DNA from: Variovorax sp. ZS18.2.2
Lineage (GTDB): Bacteria; Pseudomonadota; Gammaproteobacteria; Burkholderiales; Burkholderiaceae_C
Direction of reading: 5' to 3'
Length of the DNA stretch: 64,000 nucleotides
NCBI RefSeq assembly: GCF_024701975.1
Contig: NZ_JANLNM010000004.1
Span: 372,001-436,000 of the forward strand
Every line of letters begins with the position of its first letter. Position 1 is the first letter of the stretch. The notes under the pieces are model-generated. The model was given only the letters and a program-made list of their open reading frames with translations, was not told the DNA's origin and searched no databases. The position numbers were made by a program, and so were the translations under genes. Below, piece after piece: positions 8,278 through 17,071 of the stretch.

Positions 8278-9512
8278 TGGCTGCTTCCGGACAAACGAAG
8301 CGCACGCGTCGCGGCTGGCTCTGGCGCGGCCTGGCTGCGCTGGCCCTCGGCTCGACGTTGCTCGCGGGAGCGTTCACGGCCGGCTGCACGTCGCTTGGCG
8401 ACACGCCATCCGGTGAGCATCTGAAGCGGCTGCAGAAGTCGCCGCAGTGGCACGACGGCAGCTTCCACAACGTCGAGCCGCAGTGGTCCGATGCGGCCGG
8501 CGCCTGGCGCCGCCTGCTGTTCGGTGCGTCCACGCCGGATGTGCAGCCGGCAACGCCCGTGCCTGTCGTTCGCACCGACCCTGCGTTGCTTGCCCAGCCG
8601 CCCGCATCGGGCCTGCGCGCGACCTGGTTCGGCCACTCCTCGACGCTGGTCGAGATCGACGGCGTGCGCGTGCTGATCGATCCGTTCTGGGGCGAGCGCG
8701 CATCGCCGGTCCCGTGGGCGGGGCCGAAGCGCTGGTTTCCTCCGCCGATCGCGCTCGATGCGCTGCCCGCCATCGACGCGGTGATCATTTCGCACGATCA
8801 CTACGACCACCTCGACCGCACGGCCGTCGAAGGCCTGAAGTCCTCGCACGCCTTGTTCGTGGTGCCGCCGGGCATCGGCGCGCACCTCGCGCGATGGCAT
8901 GTTCCCGCCGAGCGCATCGTCGAGCTCGACTGGTGGGAGTCCCGCCGCATCGGCGGCATCGAGATCACGGCCACGCCGGCACGCCACAAGTCGGGCCGAT
9001 TCATCGGCCAGCAGGACAAGACGCTGTGGGCCGGCTTCGCGCTCGTCGGTCCGAAGCACCGTGTCTGGTATTCCGGCGACACCGGCTTCCACGGCGAACT
9101 CGCACGCATCGGCGAACGCCTCGGTCCTTTCGACCTGACCCTGCTCGATGCCGGCCAGTACGACACCCTCTGGCCCGACACGCACCTGGGCCCCGAAGCC
9201 GCGGTGCGCGCCCATCAGCTCGTGCGCGGCGTCACGCTGATGCCAGTGCACTGGGCGCTGCTCAAGGAGGCGAACCACGGATGGACCGAGCCGGCCGAGC
9301 GCGTGCTGGCTGCCGCGCGGTGCGCCGGCGTGACGGTCGCCTTGCCGCGTCCCGGCGAGAGCATCGAGCCGACGCGGGCCCGCCCGGTGGCGCGCTGGTG
9401 GCCGGAACTGCCCTGGCAGACGGCCGCGTCCGCGCCCGTTGCCGCGACGAAGAAGGGCGAGCCCGGGGAGCGCTTCGAGGTCGACGCGTGCCGCAAGGAG
9501 AAGCCCGTTTGA
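8277..9512 (+). CDS. Metallo-beta-lactamase-fold lipoprotein, NAPE-PLD/RomA-like, 411 aa
   Basis: The N-terminus has a basic leader, a hydrophobic stretch and the lipobox TAGC, so it is a predicted lipoprotein. The hydrolase core shows WFGHSSTLVEIDG, the zinc motif SHDHYDHLD (about residues 178-186), PARHKSGR, YSGDTGFH and MPVHWAL. This is the order seen in the Lactamase_B_2 group that includes N-acyl-phosphatidylethanolamine phospholipase D and RomA. It would act in the cell envelope on a lipid or phosphodiester. Next to a phospholipid-methyltransferase-like gene it suggests envelope lipid modification, which is inference. ATG 8277 shares a base with the previous stop. Confidence 0.8.
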   Translation: MAASGQTKRTRRGWLWRGLAALALGSTLLAGAFTAGCTSLGDTPSGEHLKRLQKSPQWHDGSFHNVEPQWSDAAGAWRRLLFGASTPDVQPATPVPVVRTDPALLAQPPASGLRATWFGHSSTLVEIDGVRVLIDPFWGERASPVPWAGPKRWFPPPIALDALPAIDAVIISHDHYDHLDRTAVEGLKSSHALFVVPPGIGAHLARWHVPAERIVELDWWESRRIGGIEITATPARHKSGRFIGQQDKTLWAGFALVGPKHRVWYSGDTGFHGELARIGERLGPFDLTLLDAGQYDTLWPDTHLGPEAAVRAHQLVRGVTLMPVHWALLKEANHGWTEPAERVLAAARCAGVTVALPRPGESIEPTRARPVARWWPELPWQTAASAPVAATKKGEPGERFEVDACRKEKPV

Positions 9513-10177
9513 ACCTCCTGCTGGTGGAAGACGACCTGCCGCTGGCCGATGCCGTCTGCGACGGCGTGCGGCAGCACGAATGGCGCATCGCGCATGTGGC
9601 CGATGCGTCGGCGGCGCGGCTGCTGCTCTCGGACCACACCTACTCGGGCGTGCTGCTCGACATCGGCCTGCCGGGCGAATCGGGGTTGTCGGTGCTCAAG
9701 TGGCTGCGCGCGCGCTACGACGCCACGCCGGTGCTCATCATCACCGCGCGCGGGCAACTCACCGAACGCATCAAGGGCCTGGACGCGGGCGCCGACGACT
9801 ACCTCATCAAGCCCTTCGAGTTCGACGAACTCTTCGCCCGCGTGCGCGCACTGGTGCGCCGCAGCCAGGGGCGCGTGGTGTCGGCGCTCGCGTGCGGCGA
9901 CGTGCGCATCGACCCCGCGGCACGCGTCGTCACGCGCGGCGGCGAACGCGTGCCGCTGAGCGCGCACGAGTACCGTACCCTGCTGACGCTGATGGAGCGC
10001 CCGGGCCGCGTGCTCACGCGCGACCATCTGCAGCGCCTGGTGTACGGCGACGAGCACACGGCCGAGAGCAACACCGCCGCGGTGTTCATTCACCAGCTGC
10101 GGCGCAAGCTCGGCGAAGGGATCATCGTCACGGTCCATGGCCAGGGCTACACGATCGGGAGCGCGCCATGCCCATGA
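9509..10177 (+). CDS. OmpR-family response regulator, 222 aa
   Basis: The receiver domain is complete: LLLVEDD acidic pocket, phospho-accepting Asp51 in LLDIGLPGESG, ITARG, and the Lys in DDYLIKPF. It is followed by a winged helix (LSAHEYRTLLTLMERPGRVLTRDHL, then HQLRRKLGEGIIVTVHGQGYTI). The TTG start at 9509 overlaps the previous stop and has AAGGAG at about 9494. It pairs with the histidine kinase gene that follows with an overlap, as in QseB/TctD-type systems. Confidence 0.93.
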   Translation: MNLLLVEDDLPLADAVCDGVRQHEWRIAHVADASAARLLLSDHTYSGVLLDIGLPGESGLSVLKWLRARYDATPVLIITARGQLTERIKGLDAGADDYLIKPFEFDELFARVRALVRRSQGRVVSALACGDVRIDPAARVVTRGGERVPLSAHEYRTLLTLMERPGRVLTRDHLQRLVYGDEHTAESNTAAVFIHQLRRKLGEGIIVTVHGQGYTIGSAPCP

Positions 10178-11562
10178 CGAACAACAACAGCAACGGCTCG
10201 CTCGAGCGCCGGATGATCCGGGCGCTGGTGCTGTGGACAGTGCTCGCATGGGGCGCCGCGCTGCTCGCGATGTACAGCTTCAGCGTGAGCAACCAGGCCA
10301 GCAACTGGGACGACAAGCTGCAGTCGATGGCGATCAAGCTGCTCGAGATGCAGCCCGCGGGAATCGAAGCCTCCGACGCACCGAAGCTGCCCACGCTGCG
10401 CGCCGACGTCATCGCCCACAACAACGAGCTGAACTTCCAGATCTGGGACCGCGAGGGCCGCCTGATCGCCGCCACGCCCGGGGCGCCATCGGCACCGCTG
10501 AACGCCGGCTTTGCGAACGGCTTCTCCAGCGTGGTGGTCGATGGCCGCGACTGGCGTGTGTACTCGGTGGCCGACGTGGGCGGCCGCGTGCGCGTGCAGG
10601 TCGGCAACGACCGCGACATGATCGACGCGGACTTCCAGAAGCACTCGGCCAAGGCCGTTTCGCTCGGCGCGCTGGGCATGGCGCTGGTGGGTCTGATGAT
10701 GTGGTGGGCTGTGCACCGCGCGTTGAAGCCGATCGCGAAGATGGAGAAGGACACGCGTAGCCGCAGCGCCTTCGACCTGACGCCTCTCTCCACCGGCGCG
10801 CTGCCCGCCGAACTGCTGCCGCTGGTGAATTCGTTCAACCATGTGCTGGCGCGGCTGGACCAGTCGATCAAGGCCGAGCGCCAGTTCATCGGCGATGCGG
10901 CGCACGAGCTGCGCACGCCGCTGGCGGCGCTGCAGTCGCAGCTCGAGGTGGTGATGCGCGCCCGCGCCGACGACGAGCGCGATGCCGCGCTGCGCAAGCT
11001 GCTGCTGGGCGTGAAGCGCGCGAGCCGCCTGTCGGACCAGTTGCTGGACATGGCGCAGCTGGAGGCTGGCGAGCATGCGCCGGTGCGTGAATGGTGCGAC
11101 CTCGGCGACATCGTGCGGCATGTGGTGAGCGAGTTCGAGCTGCACGCCGAGCGCAGCCACCGGCACATCGAGCTTGCCGTGGACGCGTGCCGCATGCACT
11201 GCAATGTCGACGAGATCGGCATCCTCGTGCGCAACCTGGTCGACAACGCGCTGCGCTACAGCTTCGTGGGTGGGCGCGTGCGTGTGCGCTGCACCGCGCA
11301 CCGCGATATCGACGGCCGCGAACGCACCGTGCTGGAGATCTCGGACGACGGCCCCGGCGTGCCGCCCGCCGAGCACGAGGCGATCTTCGAGCGCTTTCAC
11401 CGGGGCAGCGGCAACCCCGGCGTGCGCGGCGCGGGCATCGGCCTGTCGCTGGTGCGGCGCATTGCGCGCATGCACAGCGCGCGCATCGAGACCGGCGCGG
11501 GCTTCGGCGATCCGGGCCTGTGCGTGCGGCTGGTCTTTCCGCCGGCGGAGGCGGCGCCATGA
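10168..11562 (+). CDS. Sensor histidine kinase, 464 aa
   Basis: The inner-membrane kinase has a first transmembrane helix at about residues 17-40 and a short periplasmic sensor region. A second helix follows at about 165-190 (LGALGMALVGLMMWWAVHRAL), then a HAMP-like linker. The phospho-accepting His lies in FIGDAAHELRTPLAALQSQ. The ATP-binding domain shows NLVDNALRYS, ISDDGPGVPP, IFERFHRG and GAGIGLSLVRRI. The start is either ATG 10168 or ATG 10174; the second gives a 4-base ATGA overlap with the regulator stop. The architecture matches the QseC/TctE type. The signal is unknown. Confidence 0.93.
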   Translation: MPMTNNNSNGSLERRMIRALVLWTVLAWGAALLAMYSFSVSNQASNWDDKLQSMAIKLLEMQPAGIEASDAPKLPTLRADVIAHNNELNFQIWDREGRLIAATPGAPSAPLNAGFANGFSSVVVDGRDWRVYSVADVGGRVRVQVGNDRDMIDADFQKHSAKAVSLGALGMALVGLMMWWAVHRALKPIAKMEKDTRSRSAFDLTPLSTGALPAELLPLVNSFNHVLARLDQSIKAERQFIGDAAHELRTPLAALQSQLEVVMRARADDERDAALRKLLLGVKRASRLSDQLLDMAQLEAGEHAPVREWCDLGDIVRHVVSEFELHAERSHRHIELAVDACRMHCNVDEIGILVRNLVDNALRYSFVGGRVRVRCTAHRDIDGRERTVLEISDDGPGVPPAEHEAIFERFHRGSGNPGVRGAGIGLSLVRRIARMHSARIETGAGFGDPGLCVRLVFPPAEAAP

Positions 11563-12890
11563 GCGCGCTGCGTTCGTGGTCCGTGGTGGCGGTGCTGCTG
11601 GTGCTCTCGGTGCTGGCCTCGGTGAACCGCAACGCCATCGCGCTGATGGTCGATCCGATCCGCCATGCACTCGGTGTCGGCGATGCGCAGATGGGTCTGC
11701 TGCAGGGGCCGGCCTTCGCGATCTTCTTTCTGCTCGGCAGCCTGCCGATGGGATGGGTGGTCGACCGCTTTTCGAGCAAGTGGGCGATCTACCTGGGCGT
11801 GACCGGCTGGTCGCTGGCCACCATCGCCTGCGGCCTCGCGGGCACCTTCGTCGAGATGGTGGTGGCGCGCTGCTTCGTCGGACTGTGCCAGGCGATCCTG
11901 CAGCCGGCGGGGTGGACCGTGGTCGCGCGGATTTTTCCCGCGCACCGGCTGAGTCTGGCGATCGGCGTGCTGTCTTCGGGGGCGCAGATCGGCGCGGCCG
12001 GCTCCTACCTCCTGGGCGGTTTCCTGCTCGCGCAGGCCGGGCAGTGGGGGCATGTTGCGGGCCTGCCGTGGCTCGACGGGCTCGCGCCCTGGCAGCTGGT
12101 GTTCGTGGTGGCGGGCCTGCCGGGTCTTGCACTGGCGCTGCTGATCTTCATCGCGCCTTCGACAGCGCGGCGAGCGGGCGGGCAGGGCGCATCGGCCGCG
12201 CACGGCTGGCTGAATTTCGTTCGCAGCCGGCGTGCATTTCTCGCCTGCCACTTCGCGGGCTTCGGCCTTCACAGCGCCGCCGTCTTCGGCGCAGCCGCCT
12301 GGGTGCCCACATACCTGTCGCGGGTGCACGGGCTCGATGTGCAGACCGTCGGGCTGATCCTGGCTGTGGCGGCGGTGCCGGTCGGAATGGTGGGCGTGCT
12401 GTCGACCGGCTGGTTCGTCGACCGCGCCTTCGCGCGTGGCCGGCGCGATGCGCACCTGCGGCATTTCTCGCGCGTGGCGGCGAGCGTCGCGATGATCGGC
12501 GGGCTGGGCTTCTTTCTCGCGCCGTCGCTGCCGGTGTCGCTCGCGATCGTGGTGCTGGTCTTCGGTGCGATCCAGTTCCTGCAACCTTTCTCCGGCGTCT
12601 CCGGCGCCGTGCTGCAGATCGTGGCGCCCGACGCGTACCGGGGCCGCATCTCGGCCGCCTACATCATGTTCTACAACGCCGTCGGAATGACGCTGGGGCC
12701 GAGCACCGTGGCCTTTCTCAGCGATCGCATCGGCGGCCCCGATGGCCTGGGCACCGCCCTGGCCCTGTCCTATGCCTTCTTCGGAGGCTGCGCCGCCCTC
12801 GTGCTTCACCTCGGCCGCCGCCATGCGGTGGCCGCCATCGCACAGGCGCATCGCGAATCCACCCCCATCACAGGAGCCTTGTCTTCATGA
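11559..12890 (+). CDS. MFS transporter, 443 aa
   Basis: This integral membrane protein has about 12 predicted transmembrane helices in two six-helix halves with a central basic loop (STARRAGGQ region). MFS signature loops are visible: MGWVVDRFSSKWAIYLG between helices 2 and 3, and a partial repeat STGWFVDRAFARGRRD in the second half. The ATGA overlap with the kinase gene indicates translational coupling. It may move the compound processed by the aldehyde dehydrogenase and hydrolase downstream. Direction and substrate cannot be read from sequence. Confidence 0.85.
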   Translation: MSALRSWSVVAVLLVLSVLASVNRNAIALMVDPIRHALGVGDAQMGLLQGPAFAIFFLLGSLPMGWVVDRFSSKWAIYLGVTGWSLATIACGLAGTFVEMVVARCFVGLCQAILQPAGWTVVARIFPAHRLSLAIGVLSSGAQIGAAGSYLLGGFLLAQAGQWGHVAGLPWLDGLAPWQLVFVVAGLPGLALALLIFIAPSTARRAGGQGASAAHGWLNFVRSRRAFLACHFAGFGLHSAAVFGAAAWVPTYLSRVHGLDVQTVGLILAVAAVPVGMVGVLSTGWFVDRAFARGRRDAHLRHFSRVAASVAMIGGLGFFLAPSLPVSLAIVVLVFGAIQFLQPFSGVSGAVLQIVAPDAYRGRISAAYIMFYNAVGMTLGPSTVAFLSDRIGGPDGLGTALALSYAFFGGCAALVLHLGRRHAVAAIAQAHRESTPITGALSS

Positions 12891-14314
12891 AAATCATCGA
12901 CCGCCACTACATCGACGGGCGATTCGTTCCGTCGCACGGCACCGCCACGCTGGACCTCGCCAGCCCGGTCACGCTCGCGCCGCTGGCGCGCGTGACGCTG
13001 GGCGACGAAGTCGACGCGCGGCGCGCCATCGGGGCTGCCAGGCGCGCCTTCGCGAGCTATTCGAAGACCTCGGTGCAGGAGCGCGCCGGCTACCTGCAGG
13101 CGATCCACGACGCGATCCTCGCGCGGTTCGATGAACACATCGCGGTGCGCACCGAGGAGTACGGTGGCGTCGCGAAACACAGCCGGTTCTCGATTGCAGG
13201 CGCGGCCAAGGTCTTCCTCAACATGAAGAAGACGCTCGAGGCGATGCCGTTCAGCAAGAAGCTCGGCGAGGCCGAGGTGGTCTCGGTGCCGGTGGGTGTG
13301 GCCGCGCTCATCACGCCGTGGAACTCTGCGGTCTTCATGGTGTGCAACAAGCTCGCGCCGGCGCTGGCCGCAGGCTGCACCGTGGTCGTGAAGCCCAGCG
13401 AACTGAGCGCGCAGCAGACGCGGCTGCTTGTCGAATGCATCCACGCGGCCGGTCTGCCGCCGGGCGTGGTCAATATCGTGAACGGCACGGGCGAGGCCGT
13501 GGGCAACGTCTTGTCCATGCATCCCGACGTCGCGAAGGTGTCCTTCACCGGCTCGACCGCCGTGGGCAAGACGATCATGCGCAACGCCGCCGAGACGATG
13601 AAGCGCGTGACGCTGGAGCTGGGCGGCAAGTCGGCGCACATCGTCCTGGACGATGCGGACCTGGCGCAGGCGATTCCCTTCGCGCTCGCGGTCGGCTTTG
13701 CGAACAACGGGCAGGCCTGCATCGCGGGGACGCGCCTCTTGGTGCCCCGCAGCCGGCTCGATGAAGTGACGGCCGCGCTTGCGGAAGCGGTCGCGCAATG
13801 GAAGGTCGGCAGCCCCGCCGACGCCGACACCCAACTCGGCCCGCTGGTGAACGAACGCCAGTACGAACGCGTGCAGGCGTACATCCGCCGCGGCATCGAG
13901 GAGGGCGCCCGGCTGCTCGTGGGCGGACCGGGCCGCCCGTCCCATCTGCCAACGGGCTGCTTCGCGCGGCCGACCGTCTTCGTGGACGTGGACAACCGCA
14001 TGACCATCGCGCGCGAGGAGATCTTCGGCCCGGTGCTGGCCGTCATCGCCTACGACACCGAGGAAGAAGCGATCGCCATCGCCAACGACTCCATCTACGG
14101 CCTGCAGGGCTGGATCAGCACCACCAACGCCGCGCGTGGCCGCGCCGTCGCGGAGCGCATCGATGCCGGCATGGTGATGGTCAACCGCGGCTTCGACCTG
14201 CTCGACGAAGCCGGTGCACCGGCCGGGGGCTTCAAGCAGTCGGGCATCGGCCGCGAGTTCGGCGAGTACGGCATCAGGGAGTACCTCGAGCTGAAGTCGG
14301 TTTTTGTGGAATGA
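12887..14314 (+). CDS. NAD(P)-dependent aldehyde dehydrogenase, 475 aa
   Basis: This is a full-length ALDH superfamily protein that oxidises an aldehyde to the acid. Motifs in order are ITPWNSAVFMVCNKLAPALAAG with VVKPSE, the cofactor loop FTGSTAVGK, the general base in TLELGGKS, and the catalytic Cys in NNGQACIAGTR. EEIFGPVL and the C-terminal AGGFKQSGIGREFGEYG follow. It overlaps the MFS stop by ATGA and has CAGGAG upstream at about 12871. The closest subgroup cannot be decided by eye; substrate unknown. Confidence 0.92.
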   Translation: MKIIDRHYIDGRFVPSHGTATLDLASPVTLAPLARVTLGDEVDARRAIGAARRAFASYSKTSVQERAGYLQAIHDAILARFDEHIAVRTEEYGGVAKHSRFSIAGAAKVFLNMKKTLEAMPFSKKLGEAEVVSVPVGVAALITPWNSAVFMVCNKLAPALAAGCTVVVKPSELSAQQTRLLVECIHAAGLPPGVVNIVNGTGEAVGNVLSMHPDVAKVSFTGSTAVGKTIMRNAAETMKRVTLELGGKSAHIVLDDADLAQAIPFALAVGFANNGQACIAGTRLLVPRSRLDEVTAALAEAVAQWKVGSPADADTQLGPLVNERQYERVQAYIRRGIEEGARLLVGGPGRPSHLPTGCFARPTVFVDVDNRMTIAREEIFGPVLAVIAYDTEEEAIAIANDSIYGLQGWISTTNAARGRAVAERIDAGMVMVNRGFDLLDEAGAPAGGFKQSGIGREFGEYGIREYLELKSVFVE

Positions 14315-15291
14315 AGAGAACAGTCATGAAGAACCATTGGATGAAGAAGACCCTGGCCGCGCTTTCCATGTCGGCCTCGCTCCTGGGCACGCCCTTCGCC
14401 ACGCAAGCGGGCGAACGGCTCGACGACGCGGCGCGCCTTTCGCTGCTGCAGACCGGCGAGGCGCGGCAGTTCGTGAAGCTGCCGCTCGGCACGATGCATG
14501 TGCGCGTGCTCGGCCCCGCCGACGGGCCGGTGGTGCTGCTGGTGCATGGCGGCGTGATCGGCGGCTTCGCGTTCGAGAAATGGCAGCGTCCGCTGGTGGA
14601 CGCCGGCTACCGCGTGGTGATTCCGGACCTGCTGGGCTATGGGTTCTCGGACCGGCCGGACATGAACTACGACCGCGACTTCTATGCCGCGCAGATCGCG
14701 CAACTGCTCGACGCGCTGGACATCCGCGCGCCGGTCGACATCGTGGGCGCCTCGCTGGGCGGTGCGGTCGTCACCGCGTTTGCCGCGAGCCATCCGCAGC
14801 GGCTGCGCTCGGTGGTGCTGGTGGCACCCGCGGGCGGTGGGCGTGTGCAGGTGGTGAACGGCGCGCTGCTCTGGCCGGTGGTGGGCGATGCGGTGTTCCA
14901 CTTTTTCGGCAATCGCAACATGCGCGGCATGATGGCCGACGCCTATGCCGGCTCACCGGACGGCGAGAGCCTGAACCGCTGGATGCAGGCGCAGACCCGC
15001 TACGACGGTTTCGCGAGCGGCATCCTCAACACGCTGCGCCATTACGACGCCGCCTGGCAGCCCGACGACTACAAGGCGCTCGGCCGCTCGGGCCTGCCGG
15101 TGCTCGCGGTGTGGGGCACCGAGGACAAGGTCAATCCGATCGCGCAGGCCGCCGTGCTGTCCGAAGCGGTGCCGCAGATGAAGCTTGCGAAGCTCGAAGG
15201 CAAGGGCCATGCGATCACCTTCGGCGAGGCGCCGGCCGTGCTGGCGGCGGCGTTGCCGTTCATGCAGGCGCAGCAGCGCCAGGGGCGCTGA
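14311..15291 (+). CDS. Exported alpha/beta hydrolase, 326 aa
   Basis: A signal peptide is visible (MKKTLAALSMSASLLGTPFATQAG). The hydrolase domain follows, with the oxyanion-hole motif VHGGVIGGF, nucleophile Ser in VGASLGGAV, acid Asp in WGTEDKVNP and base His in EGKGHAITF. The start may be ATG 14311 (ATGA overlap with the ALDH stop), 14326 or 14341; the last places the signal peptide best. It is the final gene of the operon and converges on the TetR gene 7 bp away. It is probably an esterase or lactonase acting in the periplasm; substrate unknown. Confidence 0.88.
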   Translation: MKRTVMKNHWMKKTLAALSMSASLLGTPFATQAGERLDDAARLSLLQTGEARQFVKLPLGTMHVRVLGPADGPVVLLVHGGVIGGFAFEKWQRPLVDAGYRVVIPDLLGYGFSDRPDMNYDRDFYAAQIAQLLDALDIRAPVDIVGASLGGAVVTAFAASHPQRLRSVVLVAPAGGGRVQVVNGALLWPVVGDAVFHFFGNRNMRGMMADAYAGSPDGESLNRWMQAQTRYDGFASGILNTLRHYDAAWQPDDYKALGRSGLPVLAVWGTEDKVNPIAQAAVLSEAVPQMKLAKLEGKGHAITFGEAPAVLAAALPFMQAQQRQGR

Positions 15292-15298
15292 GCCAGCC

Positions 15299-15922
15299 TC
15301 AATCCTTCGGGGGCTTGGGCGTCTTGCCGTCGTCGAGCAGTTGCTGGATCAGCGGCTCCAGCAGCTTCACCAGCGCGGCCGGGTCGGCATCGGCCAGCGC
15401 GCTGAGTCCGACCATCTGCCGCATCACCTGCACGCCCGCGACCAGCGACAGCAGCAGCGCGGCGCGCTGCGGCGCGAGGCGGCCGCGCAAGAGTGTGGCC
15501 ATCGTGCGCTGGTGGCCTTTCTCGATTTCCTCGCGGCCGATCTCCGCGGCCCGCTGGCTCGAGGCCGAACGCAGCATGACCTGGAAACCCTCGAGCGCCG
15601 GTGCATGCGGGTCGGTGATCGCGACGAGCGCCTTGGCGAAGTCCCGGGCCATGGTGGTCGAGCCGATGTTCTTCTCGCTCAGGATGATCGGCTGCTTCAT
15701 GCCCTCGGCCACCACCTCGGCGAAGAGCTGCTCCTTCGATCCGAAATAGCGGTTGACCAACATCGCGGTGACACCGGCGCCGGCCGCGATCTCGCGCACC
15801 CCGGCGCCGTCGTAACCCGCACGGGCGAAGGCCTTGCGCGCGGACAAGAGGATCGCCTCGCGCGTGGCGGCGGCGTTGCGCTTGCGCGCCGGTTCTGCGG
15901 AAGAAACCTCGGAAGTGCTCAT
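15299..15922 (-). CDS. TetR-family transcriptional regulator, 207 aa
   Basis: The N-terminal helix-turn-helix spans about residues 15-65 (TREAILLSARKAFARAGYDGAGVREIAAGAGVTAMLVNRYFGSKEQLF), followed by a helical ligand-binding domain. Two identical 16-bp operators (15928-15943 and 15964-15979) lie immediately upstream of its start. Two related sites precede the seven-gene operon at 7618. This supports self-repression, control of the divergent SDR gene, and control of the distant operon promoter. ATG 15922 is 6 bp from the first operator. The ligand is unknown, perhaps the aldehyde or a precursor. Confidence 0.92.
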   Translation of the reverse strand: MSTSEVSSAEPARKRNAAATREAILLSARKAFARAGYDGAGVREIAAGAGVTAMLVNRYFGSKEQLFAEVVAEGMKQPIILSEKNIGSTTMARDFAKALVAITDPHAPALEGFQVMLRSASSQRAAEIGREEIEKGHQRTMATLLRGRLAPQRAALLLSLVAGVQVMRQMVGLSALADADPAALVKLLEPLIQQLLDDGKTPKPPKD

Positions 15923-15927
15923 GGCGT

Positions 15928-15943
15928 GTATACGGCTGTAGAC
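15928..15943 (+). promoter_or_regulatory. TetR-type operator (site C), GTATACGGCTGTAGAC
   Basis: This 16-mer is identical to site D and overlaps the expected promoter and leader of the TetR gene. It shows inverted-repeat character (GTnTAC and GTAnAC arms). Its 36-bp spacing to site D is the same as between sites A and B near 7.5 kb. Confidence 0.7.
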
Positions 15944-15963
15944 ATTGGATTGGAGTTTGATTA

Positions 15964-15979
15964 GTATACGGCTGTAGAC
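15964..15979 (+). promoter_or_regulatory. TetR-type operator (site D), GTATACGGCTGTAGAC
   Basis: This is an exact copy of site C. It ends directly before an ATG at 15980 that opens the SDR frame. An operator abutting that codon makes 16037 the more likely translation start of the SDR. Confidence 0.7.
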
Positions 15980-16036
15980 ATGAATCCGGCACCTGCCGGA
16001 TTCCCCCTTGGTATTTTTGGTATCGGAGTCCTTTCC

Positions 16037-17071
16037 ATGGTCGAAACTGTTCTTGTCACTGGTGGCACCGGGTATGTCGCCGGCTGGTGCATCGCCCTGC
16101 TGCTGCAGCGCGGCTATGCCGTGCGCACCACGGTGCGCAGCCTGTCGAAGGAAGCGGGCGTGCGCGCCGCGGTCGAGGCGGTCGCCGGGCGCGAGAGCCG
16201 CGTGCGCTTGAGTTTTCATGTGGCCGATCTCACGCAGGACGCGGGCTGGGACGAGGCGGTCGCAGGCTGCGCCTACGTGCTGCACGTGGCGTCGCCGCTC
16301 GGCATCGATGCACCGAAGGACCCCGACGCAGTGATCCGCCCCGCGCTCGACGGCACGCTGCGCGTGTTGCGCGCGGCCACCCGCGCCGGCGTGCGCCGCG
16401 TGGTGATGACCTCCGCCGCCGCCGCGGCCACGCCGCCGATCACCGGCCCTGACAGCTTCAGCGACGAATCCGTGTGGTTCGATCCGACGGAAAAAGATGC
16501 CGACGCCTACCGCAAGTCCAAGCAGCTCGCCGAGCGCGCGGCCTGGGACTTCATGAAGAGCGCGCCCGCCACGACCACGCTCGCCACCATCCTGCCGGGT
16601 GCGGTGTTCGGCCCGGTGCTGTCTCGCGACACGCTGGGCTCGGTGCAGGTCATCGGCCGCATGCTCGAAGGCCGCATGCCCGGCACGCCGCGCCTGGGCT
16701 TCGAGGTGGTCGACGTGCGCGACCTCGCCGATGCGCACATCCGCGCCATGACCGCGCCCGAGGCTGCGGGCCAGCGCTTCCTGGCGGTCGGGGAATTCAT
16801 GTGGATGCGTGAGATCGCCCAATCGCTGCGCGACCAGCTCGGCAGCGCGGCCGCCAAGGTGCCGACCCGCGCGATGCCGGACATGCTGCTGCGCCTCTTG
16901 TCGCTCCTGGATCCGTCGCTGCGTTCGATGACGCCGCGCCTGGGCCGCAAGCACCGCCATTCGAATGCCAAGGCGAAGGCGCTGCTCGGCTGGCAGCCAC
17001 GCCCGGCGGCCGAAACGCTGGCCGATTGCGCGCGCAGCCTGTTGCCCGGATTGCCCGCAGGCGCGGCATGA
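16037..17071 (+). CDS. Extended SDR / NAD(P)-dependent epimerase-type reductase, 344 aa
   Basis: The Rossmann motif lies at the very N-terminus (VLVTGGTGYVAG), and the catalytic YxxxK is YRKSK. The TSAAAAAT strand and a dihydroflavonol-reductase-like layout (DLTQDAGWDEAVAGCAYVLHVASP) point to a ketone or aldehyde reductase of the DFR/cinnamoyl-CoA-reductase type. ATG 16037 has CGGAG upstream and begins one residue before the Rossmann strand. The longer frame from 15980 would add 19 residues of leader adjoining the operator. It is divergent from tetR and presumably repressed by it. Its stop overlaps the truncated gene that follows. Confidence 0.85.
   Translation: MVETVLVTGGTGYVAGWCIALLLQRGYAVRTTVRSLSKEAGVRAAVEAVAGRESRVRLSFHVADLTQDAGWDEAVAGCAYVLHVASPLGIDAPKDPDAVIRPALDGTLRVLRAATRAGVRRVVMTSAAAAATPPITGPDSFSDESVWFDPTEKDADAYRKSKQLAERAAWDFMKSAPATTTLATILPGAVFGPVLSRDTLGSVQVIGRMLEGRMPGTPRLGFEVVDVRDLADAHIRAMTAPEAAGQRFLAVGEFMWMREIAQSLRDQLGSAAAKVPTRAMPDMLLRLLSLLDPSLRSMTPRLGRKHRHSNAKAKALLGWQPRPAAETLADCARSLLPGLPAGAA

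Noticed and set aside
8447..9508. Upstream extension of the response regulator frame
   Set aside because: The added residues overlap the lipoprotein gene and are Arg-rich shadow sequence; the receiver domain starts exactly at the TTG 9509 with a good Shine-Dalgarno.
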